Assembly (NCBI GenBank): GCA_900769555.1
Contig: CAAGHA010000046.1
Coordinates: 1 to 50,599 of the forward strand
Source of the DNA: Bacteroidales bacterium
Lineage (GTDB): Bacteria; Bacteroidota; Bacteroidia; Bacteroidales; Paludibacteraceae
Reading direction: 5' to 3'
Length of the DNA stretch: 50,599 nucleotides
Shown: positions 34,056-41,648 of the stretch, piece by piece
Layout of the letters: each line of letters begins with the position of its first letter
Position numbering within the stretch: the first letter of the stretch is position 1
The notes under the pieces: generated by a model
Seen by the model: the letters and a program-made list of their open reading frames with translations, nothing else
Databases searched by the model: none
Told to the model about the DNA's origin: nothing
Made by a program: the position numbers and the translations under genes

Positions 34056-34397
34056 TTATTAGTGTCTGATAAAAACTGAAAAGAAGATAAAAGGTGGCTC
34101 AAACATATATTAAGCGAATAAGGGTTCTTTTTCAAACTCAAAACCCCTATTTTTAAGAGATAATCGGTAAGGAGAACTTTGGGTAATCCTTTCCTTGAGT
34201 ACCATTTTGACAATATTATTCGGACGAATATTATCCATTTATCTTTTTTAATAATACAATATTGATTGGTTATTGGCGGACGCTGCGTGCAGCGTCACTA
34301 CTGGTCAAAATATCGTCAATATCCTAATATATACACTTATTGCGTCTGTTTATAATTGGAAATTTTTTTCAAAATATTTTTTATAAGACACTAATAA
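34056..34397. mobile_element. MITE-like non-autonomous element, 342 bp
   Basis: The terminal inverted repeats are 20 bp with one mismatch: TTATTAGTGTCTGATAAAAA at 34056-34075 against the complement of 34378-34397. The interior has no ORF and is rich in inverted repeats: ATTCG-GA-CGAAT near 34218 and a perfect GACGCTGC-GT-GCAGCGTC palindrome at 34279-34296. It starts one base after the nfo stop codon. The ends resemble those of an IS, so it would be moved by a transposase coded elsewhere. No sure target duplication is seen. Confidence 0.65.
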
Positions 34398-34481
34398 TTT
34401 TTAGTGTTTAGTTTTCACCCTACAAACAAAGATAACAATCTGAACAAAAGTTCTTACGGAATTAATTTTTAAAGAAATAAC

Positions 34482-34518
34482 AAAAGGCTGTACCAAATAA
34501 ATATTGACACAGCCTTTT
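34482..34518 (-). terminator. Terminator of the small barrel gene at 34539
   Basis: The arms AAAAGGCTGT (34482-34491) and ACAGCCTTTT (34509-34518) form a stem that on the minus strand is followed by a T-rich run. It lies 20 bp after the stop. Confidence 0.8.
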
Positions 34519-34538
34519 TATGTCTCTACTGAGTTGCC

Positions 34539-35159
34539 CTAAAATTTAAACGTAACACCACCACCGAAGTTAGAGATATTAGCATCATTCCAATCAGAAC
34601 CCCACTCGATTTTCACACCAAAACAGTCCGTAAAGTAATATTTAACACCACCATACATACCTCCGGCATAGTTACAATCTGAGAAATCCCATCCTGCATG
34701 ACTATCTGTTGAATTAAAAATATTCACACCATTAGCAATACCCATATAAACATCTAAATTTTTAACAAACTCCCAGTGAAAAGCAGCTCGAATTAAAATA
34801 GAATTTTGCAACATACCTCGCTTTGATTGATCACCAGCATAATGGTTGATACTGTAGATAAATCCTAAATCCACACCTCCATTATTTCCAAAAGTTTTTG
34901 TTTTAGCAAAACCAGAAGCTATACCCCAATTAGCATCAAAAGAAAATGTTGGGATAGTGCTATTAACATGTTCACCATTTTCATAATAATTAATAGGCGG
35001 AACACCAATCATAATCCCCATATTACACCCACCCTTTTCAACTACTGCAATCTCTTTAACTTTTGCTCCGGAAGAATTAGAAGATGAACTTCCATTTTCA
35101 GCTGCAAATAAATTCATTGACATGAAAGCCGCAGTTAGTACTAAAAATAATCTTTTCAT
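34539..35159 (-). CDS. Small outer-membrane beta-barrel protein, paralogue 1
   Basis: A 206-aa protein with a signal peptide (MKRLFLVLTAAFMSMNLFAAE) and a serine/asparagine-rich linker, then alternating strands and a C-terminal aromatic end (GGGVTFKF) typical of outer-membrane barrels. It shares several blocks with the next gene: MIGVPP, SGFAKTKTFG, FHWEFVKNLDVY and the ending. Size suggests eight strands. Function unknown; no ligand-binding motif is seen. Its own promoter and terminator are visible. Confidence 0.7.
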   Translation of the reverse strand: MKRLFLVLTAAFMSMNLFAAENGSSSSNSSGAKVKEIAVVEKGGCNMGIMIGVPPINYYENGEHVNSTIPTFSFDANWGIASGFAKTKTFGNNGGVDLGFIYSINHYAGDQSKRGMLQNSILIRAAFHWEFVKNLDVYMGIANGVNIFNSTDSHAGWDFSDCNYAGGMYGGVKYYFTDCFGVKIEWGSDWNDANISNFGGGVTFKF

Positions 35160-35188
35160 AAAACTCTTAATTGTTGGTTAATTTTTTA

Positions 35189-35217
35189 CAAAGATATAAT
35201 AAAATAGAGTTATTCAA
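35189..35217 (-). promoter_or_regulatory. Promoter for the barrel gene at 35159
   Basis: On the minus strand TTG (complement of 35215-35217) lies 18 bp upstream of TATCTTTG (complement of 35189-35196), 30 bp before the ATG. Confidence 0.6.
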
Positions 35218-35286
35218 CATAATTTTCAACAATTTCTTTCGGATCATTTAAGATTTTATAAAAGAAAACAAAATCACAAAAACAAA

Positions 35287-35320
35287 AGGGCTGTATAGAA
35301 AATAATTTCAGTACAGCCCT
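35287..35320 (-). terminator. Terminator of the barrel gene at 35373
   Basis: The arms AGGGCTGTA (35287-35295) and TACAGCCCT (35312-35320), followed on the minus strand by TTTTGTTTTTG. It shares the GGCTGTA core with the terminator of the paralogous neighbour. Confidence 0.8.
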
Positions 35321-35372
35321 AAATATATGATTATAAAATCAATTATCTAATCATAGGTAATCTATTCTGACA

Positions 35373-35948
35373 TTAGAAATTGAATGTAACACCACCGGCA
35401 AATGGAGGCATGTTATTTTCCTTACCAATCCAATCTCCAGAGTACTCAAGTCTAACACCGAAAACATCAGTAAACATCCACTTAGCACCAAGGTACATAC
35501 CAAAAATACCATCTACATATATATCTGAATCTGAATTAATCCCGTCCCATCCTTCGGAAATCGCGATACCTCCTTGGAAACCTGAATAAACATCTAATTT
35601 CTTAACAAACTCCCAGTGAAAACCAGAACGAACTGCTGCAGGAATAGACCATCCGGCATCTCTATCATCGTTAGTACCATAGTCATAAAAACAAATATTG
35701 GCGTAAAATCCTAAATCAATAGCACCATTCTCACCAAAAGTTTTTGTTTTAGCAAGACCATCAACAAGTCCCCACATTCCATCAACAGAAATTGTAGGCA
35801 AAACAGCATTTGCTGCACGAGGTGGAATACCAATCATTAGACCCAAAGAGAAGTCTCCTTTATTTGCAAATTGAATCTTCTCAACATTTGATGCACTCAC
35901 AGTTGCAACAGCAAAGCATGCAACTAAAAATAATAAAATTTTCTTCAT
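35373..35948 (-). CDS. Small outer-membrane beta-barrel protein, paralogue 2
   Basis: A 191-aa protein with a signal peptide (MKKILLFLVACFAVATVSAS) and barrel-like alternating strands ending in GGVTFNF. Shared blocks with the preceding paralogue (MIGIPP, DGLAKTKTFGENG, FHWEFVKKLDVYSGF, FTDVFGVRLE) show they arose by duplication. Sequence between the blocks has diverged strongly in the loops, as expected of surface-exposed regions. Function unknown. Confidence 0.7.
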   Translation of the reverse strand: MKKILLFLVACFAVATVSASNVEKIQFANKGDFSLGLMIGIPPRAANAVLPTISVDGMWGLVDGLAKTKTFGENGAIDLGFYANICFYDYGTNDDRDAGWSIPAAVRSGFHWEFVKKLDVYSGFQGGIAISEGWDGINSDSDIYVDGIFGMYLGAKWMFTDVFGVRLEYSGDWIGKENNMPPFAGGVTFNF

Positions 35949-36013
35949 AACTTTTCTTTTATTAAAAACTCTGCGAAGTTAACTTATTTTTGCAAGAAAT
36001 AATAGATAGAACG

Positions 36014-36045
36014 ACAATAAAATTTTAAATTTTATTGTTTTTTTA
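36014..36045. repeat. AT-rich palindrome followed by a T-run
   Basis: ACAATAAAATTT and its complement AAATTTTATTGT meet around a single T (36014-36038), with seven further T residues on the plus strand. It lies between the barrel and BspA genes and could act as a weak terminator, but the T-run is on the strand without a coding gene upstream. Confidence 0.4.
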
Positions 36046-36087
36046 ACTAAGTAAATACAACAAATTGGTCATAATATATCAGGCTGA

Positions 36088-37710
36088 TTATTTAATTGGC
36101 TGGATTTTATCCGCATATTTTTTCCATCCCTCCGCAGCTTTGTATTTTTCTACGGATGCGGCTGGGACATAGATGGCAGGAGCGAAAGTCGCATCATACA
36201 TATTATAAAAAACTCTTTCTCCAATTATTGGTGGTCTTTTTGCTTCTATCGTAAGATTCCATAGGACATCGCAGTTTGCGAAAGCTTCTTTCCCGATACT
36301 TTTAACTGAATTGGGAATAACAACATTAGTAAGGTTCGAGCAACCGGAAAATACACCTCTTCCAATGCTCGTAACGGAGTTGGGTATCGAAACATTTCTC
36401 ATGTGCCTACAACCCCAAAATGTTCCATCCTCGATGCGTTTGATCGAGTTAGGAATAACCACGCTTTGAAAATTTTGGCAATTAGCAAAAGTTCCCTCCC
36501 CGATGTAGGTCACTGAATTAGGGATGGTAACACTTTGAAGATTTTGACAATTACCAAATGCCTCTTTACCAAAGCTAGTAACCGAATTAGGAATAAATAC
36601 ACTTTGAAGATTACGGCAATTGAGAAAAGCCGAATTTCCAATGCTTGTTACCGAATTGGGGATAGTTACACTACGAAAAGAGTCGCAGAAAGCAAATGCT
36701 CCGTTCCCAATGCATTTCACTGTGTTAGGAATGGTGAAATCCACTGTCTTTCCCGGCACTACAAATAGTGTGTCGCCCGACTTGCTATACAAAACGCCAT
36801 CTTTTGACGAATACCGTTTATTGCTCGGTGAAGCCTCTATCTCGGAAAGATTAGGACATCGCTTGAATGTAAGCGAATCGAAACTGGCCACTGATTCGGA
36901 TATGAATATGCTTTGAAGGTTGGAACACTCACGAAAAATAAGTTCCCCAACACTTATAACAGAGTTGGGTATGACTATACTTTGAAGATTATGACACTGC
37001 GCAAAAGCCAATGACCCGATACCCTTCACAGAATTTGGTATAACAATATTTTGAAGACCACAACCCGCAAATGCTTCTACTTCAATACTCATTACCGAAT
37101 TTGGGATAATCACGCTTTTTAGATTGGAGCATCCGCCAAAAGCCCATTGGCCGATACGCGTCACTTTATATTTTTTCTTCTCGTATTCAACTTCCGAAGG
37201 AATTTTAAGTTCGCCGGAGATATTGTAACTTTTCTCATCTCCTCTACATGCCACCCATACCTCATTCTCTGCAATGACTTCATACCTTAAGGTATGACCT
37301 TCATAAGCGAAATCAAAAGTCCGAAAACTTTTCGAACCATAAAAAGCCCCTCCACCGATACTCGTAACCGTACCGGGAATAACAACATGAATGTTGCTCC
37401 ATGAAAAAGCCTCTGTCCCGATATGCGTCACAGTGTTGGGTATAACTACACTTTTAATGTTTCCGCATCCCATAAATGCCTCATCCCCTATACAAGACAC
37501 TTTATACTTTTTCGCCTCAAATTCAACTTCCGAAGGGATTTCAACATCGCCGGAAATGTTTTCATCCATCGTTTCCACACTCACCTCTTTTTCTGCGGTG
37601 ATTTTATACTTCAAAGTCTGACCTTTGTAAGTAAAGTCAAATTCAAGTGCATTTGCAATACCCGATGAGAGTAATGCAATAATTATAACTGTTAAATATT
37701 GCAATTTCAT
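36088..37710 (-). CDS. BspA-type leucine-rich repeat surface protein
   Basis: A 540-aa protein with a signal peptide (1-21), then tandem LRR_5 repeats of about 23 residues with the pattern SVTIPNSVTSIGNSAFxNC(R)NLQ. The ending YVPAASVEKYKAAEGWKKYADKI is typical for this family. The N-terminal about 75-residue beta unit (FDFTYKGQTLKYKITAE...EIPSEVEFEAKKYKVSCIG) occurs twice, again at about 133-193 (FDFAYEGHTLRYEVIAE...KIPSEVEYEKKKYKVTRIG). BspA-like proteins bind host or matrix proteins; the ligand here is unknown. No T9SS domain is seen. It starts 21 bp after the radical SAM gene. Confidence 0.88.
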   Translation of the reverse strand: MKLQYLTVIIIALLSSGIANALEFDFTYKGQTLKYKITAEKEVSVETMDENISGDVEIPSEVEFEAKKYKVSCIGDEAFMGCGNIKSVVIPNTVTHIGTEAFSWSNIHVVIPGTVTSIGGGAFYGSKSFRTFDFAYEGHTLRYEVIAENEVWVACRGDEKSYNISGELKIPSEVEYEKKKYKVTRIGQWAFGGCSNLKSVIIPNSVMSIEVEAFAGCGLQNIVIPNSVKGIGSLAFAQCHNLQSIVIPNSVISVGELIFRECSNLQSIFISESVASFDSLTFKRCPNLSEIEASPSNKRYSSKDGVLYSKSGDTLFVVPGKTVDFTIPNTVKCIGNGAFAFCDSFRSVTIPNSVTSIGNSAFLNCRNLQSVFIPNSVTSFGKEAFGNCQNLQSVTIPNSVTYIGEGTFANCQNFQSVVIPNSIKRIEDGTFWGCRHMRNVSIPNSVTSIGRGVFSGCSNLTNVVIPNSVKSIGKEAFANCDVLWNLTIEAKRPPIIGERVFYNMYDATFAPAIYVPAASVEKYKAAEGWKKYADKIQPIK

Positions 37711-37731
37711 ACCTACAGCTTTCTAAAATTA

Positions 37732-38559
37732 TTAAGGAAGAACAAAACCACAATTTTTACAAATAGGCTCGACTGCCACACCTTTTTGAAACCCTTCTAA
37801 AATAGCTTTAGCTCTATCACTTTCAATAATGGTCAACAAATCTTGTTCAAAGATGTTACCGAGAGACATTTCAGCATCAGCATCCAAGCAACAAGGCACA
37901 ACTGTACCATCAACCAAAATAGCCACATGATCTTTCAACGCATAACACTTACGAAATTTATGTTGCAAATCAACTTCACCCGGCCAAGAAAAACGAGCCG
38001 AACGTTGTAGAAAAATATGGTCAGACAATTTTTGATTTCTAGAAAAAGAAGATAATTTTACATTAAAAAATCGTTCAATAAACTCTTCGCACAAAGAATT
38101 AAATCGGTCCGATCTATCCACACCTTGGTTCCATAATCTGAAAGAAAAATAGGCATCAGAGCTTTTCAAATTTGCAAAATCGAAGAGACCATTCCAATAA
38201 CTCACCCACTCCGATTCATCAACGTTCTCTTCAGCATCATGCAAAGAGATATTAAATTGTCTGATTGGTGCAGAGATTAGCCAATCTTTATGTTTAGTAA
38301 TCAATGAGCCATTTGTGGTAAGATTAATAAAAAAGCCCATTTCATGAGCTCTATTTAGCAACCTTTGAATATCCGGGTGAAGAAGTGGTTCCCCTAAAAC
38401 ATGTAAATAGATATAATTCGTATAAGGTTTAATAGAAAAAAGTATCGCCGAAAAGTCGTCCGGCGATACAAATTTCTTTATTCTTTTAGATTTGAAACAA
38501 AAACTACAAGAGAAATTACAACAATTAGTTATCTCTACATAGATTTTTTTAAATCTCAT
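37732..38559 (-). CDS. Radical SAM/SPASM protein
   Basis: A 275-aa enzyme with the radical-SAM 4Fe-4S motif CCNFSCSFC near residue 12 (CxxxCxxC), then HVLGEPLLHP and LTTNGSLIT. The C-terminal SPASM-like region has cysteines in RKCYALKDH, VVPCCLDADAEMSLGNI and EPICKNCGF. SPASM enzymes often modify peptides or mature proteins; no short precursor gene is visible next to it. It lies between an outer-membrane porin and a BspA-LRR gene with gaps of 21-22 bp, which suggests one transcript. Confidence 0.85.
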   Translation of the reverse strand: MRFKKIYVEITNCCNFSCSFCFKSKRIKKFVSPDDFSAILFSIKPYTNYIYLHVLGEPLLHPDIQRLLNRAHEMGFFINLTTNGSLITKHKDWLISAPIRQFNISLHDAEENVDESEWVSYWNGLFDFANLKSSDAYFSFRLWNQGVDRSDRFNSLCEEFIERFFNVKLSSFSRNQKLSDHIFLQRSARFSWPGEVDLQHKFRKCYALKDHVAILVDGTVVPCCLDADAEMSLGNIFEQDLLTIIESDRAKAILEGFQKGVAVEPICKNCGFVLP

Positions 38560-38581
38560 AAAACTAATTCAACAATAAACA

Positions 38582-39259
38582 TTATGGATTATACTCCAAA
38601 ACACCTGTATTATAAACTCTTTTTAAGTACTTCCAATATTTGAATTTATAACCAACAGAAAGACCAAATCCGGTTGTTTTGGAAGTAGTTAAACCCTGAG
38701 CAAAATAAAGTCCTGCAAATAAACCACTTGCAAACTTTTGAAACTCATAATTAACCTTCACATTAACACCCCAATCGAACTCATCCAAGACACCCTCTTT
38801 ACCGAAAGTATCACCACCATCACCTCTGCTACCACCAACAGCACCGGCAAAATAGACTCCCAAACCAGGAGACAATTGCCCAGGACCAACATTTAAAAAG
38901 TTGTAATAAACCACAACCGGAATTTTGATAAACAACGCACTGAATTTGTCGTCAACAACTTTTGATCCCTCCATAGCAAACAACAATTCCGGTTGAATGG
39001 ACCACTTATCATTGATAACCATATCAGCCAAGGCTCCGACATGAAAACCCGGAGTGAATCCTGCATCTTCCAAATCATCTATGGATGAAGCTTCAAGAAA
39101 ATCATTATAAGTTTTACTATAATCAGGTAACAACTCACCATTCCATTTCGTCATATTAAAACCACCTAATAGACCGAAACGCAACTTAACTTCATTTTGC
39201 GCAGACAATGAAAGAGAAAATAAAATCATTGCTGCAAGCATAAATACAATCTTTTTCAT
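38582..39259 (-). CDS. Outer-membrane beta-barrel (PorT-like) protein
   Basis: 225 aa from the ATG at 39259, which gives a clean signal peptide MKKIVFMLAAMILFSLSLSAQ. Further upstream codons would put the promoter inside the gene. The mature part shows RFGLLGGFNMTKWNG, GFHVGALADMVINDKWSIQPELLFAMEGS and GLSVGYKFKY, which is the pattern of the Bacteroidota outer-membrane barrel (PF13568-like) group. Function unknown. It appears to be the first gene of a three-gene set with the radical SAM and BspA genes. Confidence 0.8.
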   Translation of the reverse strand: MKKIVFMLAAMILFSLSLSAQNEVKLRFGLLGGFNMTKWNGELLPDYSKTYNDFLEASSIDDLEDAGFTPGFHVGALADMVINDKWSIQPELLFAMEGSKVVDDKFSALFIKIPVVVYYNFLNVGPGQLSPGLGVYFAGAVGGSRGDGGDTFGKEGVLDEFDWGVNVKVNYEFQKFASGLFAGLYFAQGLTTSKTTGFGLSVGYKFKYWKYLKRVYNTGVLEYNP

Positions 39260-39319
39260 TTTTCTAAAGTAATTAGACTTTTTAGAATCCCGGACATTTC
39301 CGAAATACATACTCAGACG

Positions 39320-39349
39320 CAAAGATATTTAAAATTTCTTAATTTCAAA
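39320..39349 (-). promoter_or_regulatory. Promoter for the porin / radical SAM / BspA set
   Basis: On the minus strand TTTG (complement of 39346-39349) and TATCTTTG (complement of 39320-39327) are 18 bp apart, a full consensus match, 61 bp upstream of the porin ATG at 39259. Confidence 0.75.
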
Positions 39350-39392
39350 ACTCAATTACAAAATTAACACTATTTTTTTTTAAAATTTAATC

Positions 39393-40109
39393 TCATATAT
39401 CGACAAAAGAATTAGAAAGGATTTTAGGTAAATCTATCAACAATTCCTCCATTGAATGATAAAGAAGATTAGCCCCACTATTCAAAAGTTCCTCATCTCT
39501 TAAAATCCCTGTATTTACGGCAATTGTAAAGATACCTGCAGCCACCGCGGATTTCACACCAAGAGGAGCATTTTCAACCACAATAGCTTGATCCGGATTC
39601 AATCCACCCTTTTGCAAGGCCATTAAATAGGGTTCTGGATCCGGCTTCCCCTTTTTAACATCGTATGCTGTTACCATTCTCTCTTTTTGAAAGACTCCCG
39701 GGAACGAATGTTCCAATTTATCCAAAAGAGATTTTTGTCCGGAACCGGTTACCAAAAAGATTGATATATTGTTTTGCCGGATTAACTGTAAAACCGTATC
39801 AACACCCGAAATTATTGAAGAGGTTCCCAAACTTTCAAAATAGGCAGCCTTTTCAGCATAGATACGTTGGCACTCCTCCTCAGAAGCAGTACGATTAAGT
39901 TGTCTTCCAAAAATATCATTTATAGTAGAAGAGCCTGTCATACCCTCTCGCATATAGGCTTCATACTCATTAAATTCTAACCCCAACGACTGAAAAGAGT
40001 GTACCCATGCCTTAGCATGCTTCGGCATAGAATCATATAGCACACCATCCATATCAAACAAAAATGCTTTTAAATCAGTCGGAAGTAACTTATTATTTTC
40101 TATCTTCAT
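39393..40109 (-). CDS. HAD-family phosphatase (beta-phosphoglucomutase-like)
   Basis: About 238 aa from MKIENNK; a start eight codons earlier is possible. All HAD motifs are intact: FLFDMDGVLYDSM (both Asp), FLVTGSG, KKGKPDPEPYL and VVENAPLGVKSA, with a cap domain after motif I. The DMDGVLYDS and NAPLGV forms match the beta-phosphoglucomutase / sugar-phosphatase branch. Substrate unknown; sugar phosphates are likely from the family. It has its own -7 element (TATTTTTG, complement of 40147-40154). Confidence 0.85.
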   Translation of the reverse strand: MKIENNKLLPTDLKAFLFDMDGVLYDSMPKHAKAWVHSFQSLGLEFNEYEAYMREGMTGSSTINDIFGRQLNRTASEEECQRIYAEKAAYFESLGTSSIISGVDTVLQLIRQNNISIFLVTGSGQKSLLDKLEHSFPGVFQKERMVTAYDVKKGKPDPEPYLMALQKGGLNPDQAIVVENAPLGVKSAVAAGIFTIAVNTGILRDEELLNSGANLLYHSMEELLIDLPKILSNSFVDI

Positions 40110-40186
40110 TTTTCGTTTTTGTGGAATAAACACTGAGAACCTGTTACAAAAATAATCATCTCAACTTGATACTAAAACAAACAAAT

Positions 40187-40212
40187 CTGACTCATCTCGA
40201 GAGATGAGCCAG
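40187..40212 (-). terminator. Terminator-like hairpin downstream of the DUF3078 gene
   Basis: CTCATCTC-GA-GAGATGAG (40191-40208), extended by CTG/CAG across one mismatch, with a T-rich run on the minus strand (GATTTGTTTGTTTTAG). Confidence 0.65.
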
Positions 40213-40295
40213 AACCACTATAGGCAATATCCATAAATTTAAAAATATTTTTTTACCTCTACCGAATTTATAGAAATTACCTATAATTTATACTA

Positions 40296-41369
40296 TTAAA
40301 AAGAGTAAGCTACGCCTAAAGATGTTGTTTCCCAAAATTGAACTTTTGCGTGAGGTAATCCAAAGTTTTTGTCTTCCAATGTTTTAGTCTCTGCATTATC
40401 ATATTTCAATTGAGTTTTTACAGAAAGATTCACATACTTAGAAATCTTAAACAACAACTCCAATTTCCATTTCACATACCAACCATGAATATTATGATAC
40501 TTAATCGACTCATCATCAACAAAATTTTCACTCAAATAATCTTGAGAACCATACCAATCAACATACTCATCTGTCAAAGCTTGAACTGCTTTATTATAAG
40601 CATAAAACCCCTCTAATGTACTAAAGAAATGCATCCATTCCGTAACATCGAAATCAGATTTCAATTTAAAATAAGCACCGAGTTCAGCTCTAAACCTTTC
40701 ATACTCACCGGTAGTAGGATTTAGTTCCATACTATAATTAGGAGCTAACAACTCATTTCTACAAAATGTAAAACGGGCTGTTATAGGAGAAAGGAAAGCG
40801 GAAAAATACTTATTTGGAATGTATTCCATACCCAAAGAAACTTTCAAATAACCAGGAGCGAAGAATTCAGAAATAGCCACAGCCGAATCCTGACCATTAA
40901 CATCTGATTCATAGTTGTAGCCTTTAGAGAATTGTGTCTCCATGTTGGCGAAAGCAGAAAGATACCAAGATTTAGAAACTTTGTAGCCATACTTCGTATT
41001 AAGAATCAACTCATCCATATTTTTTCTAATCAAATCTTCTCCGGTAAATTCTGATGAGTAGATAAAGCCATACTTAGCAGACAAAGAGTTTTCCCAAAGC
41101 ACTTTGTTTCGCACGTAATTAGCATTAAGGTTCAAGAAAGCATCTAAAGAAACACTTGAGCCGGTACCATCCGTACAATAATCGTTAAAGTAAGCTTGAT
41201 TAGCATTAACACCCATACTACCGGGGAAAGTCCAAACAGCGCTATCTTTAGCAATCTCCACAATAGTTCCTTTTTCTAAAGTTGTTGCATCTGAAACAAT
41301 TGCACTTGGATCTGCATATACACTTAATGAAGCCAAGGCTAAAATCGCAGTAAAAATCTTCTTTTTCAT
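40296..41369 (-). CDS. DUF3078-type outer-membrane protein
   Basis: A 357-aa protein with a signal peptide (MKKKIFTAILALASLSVYA), followed by WTFPGSMGVNANQAYFNDY and a beta-barrel of amphipathic strands (LNLNANYVRNKVLWENSLSAKYGF, LRTQLKYDN-like segments), ending TTSLGVAYSF with the terminal Phe needed for outer-membrane insertion. This fits DUF3078, a Bacteroidota outer-membrane family of unknown function. The -33/-7 pair lies at about 41458-41490 on the minus strand. Confidence 0.8.
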   Translation of the reverse strand: MKKKIFTAILALASLSVYADPSAIVSDATTLEKGTIVEIAKDSAVWTFPGSMGVNANQAYFNDYCTDGTGSSVSLDAFLNLNANYVRNKVLWENSLSAKYGFIYSSEFTGEDLIRKNMDELILNTKYGYKVSKSWYLSAFANMETQFSKGYNYESDVNGQDSAVAISEFFAPGYLKVSLGMEYIPNKYFSAFLSPITARFTFCRNELLAPNYSMELNPTTGEYERFRAELGAYFKLKSDFDVTEWMHFFSTLEGFYAYNKAVQALTDEYVDWYGSQDYLSENFVDDESIKYHNIHGWYVKWKLELLFKISKYVNLSVKTQLKYDNAETKTLEDKNFGLPHAKVQFWETTSLGVAYSF

Positions 41370-41457
41370 ATTTAGTCTAAATTGTTAAAAATCATAAGAA
41401 ATCTCTTGAGCACTTATCTCTACCCTACCATTAAAAATCGCAGAGAGAAATCGTCTG

Positions 41458-41490
41458 CAAAAGTAACAAAAAGCAACTCTATCTTCCAAA
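41458..41490 (-). promoter_or_regulatory. Promoter for the DUF3078 gene
   Basis: On the minus strand TTTG (complement of 41487-41490) and TACTTTTG (complement of 41458-41465) are 21 bp apart, 89 bp upstream of the ATG. Confidence 0.5.
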
Positions 41491-41572
41491 AAAAATAAAA
41501 ATTATATTTCAAGACGACATCAGCAGATTGCCATTTTTTTACAGAAAACGACAATCAAATAGAATAAATTCA

Positions 41573-41580
41573 TAACTTTG
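41573..41580 (+). promoter_or_regulatory. -7 element for the DUF2339 gene
   Basis: TAACTTTG matches TAnnTTTG exactly and lies 68 bp upstream of the DUF2339 ATG. The -33 box is not clear. Confidence 0.45.
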
Positions 41581-41648
41581 CATGTCATATAGCAATTCTA
41601 AAAGCATAAACTGATTGCAGATAAATCAAGACCACACAAAATAATTCT

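Larger units (their letters stand above)
34056..34538. other. Non-coding stretch between nfo and the small barrel gene
   Basis: 483 bp without a gene. It contains the MITE-like element (34056-34397), a further 80 bp of AT-rich DNA, and the terminator of the minus-strand barrel gene (34482-34518). Confidence 0.6.

Noticed and set aside
38893..39322. Longer start of the porin gene at 39322
   Set aside because: The extra 21 residues precede a clean signal peptide, and the promoter's -7 box (39320-39327) would overlap that start.
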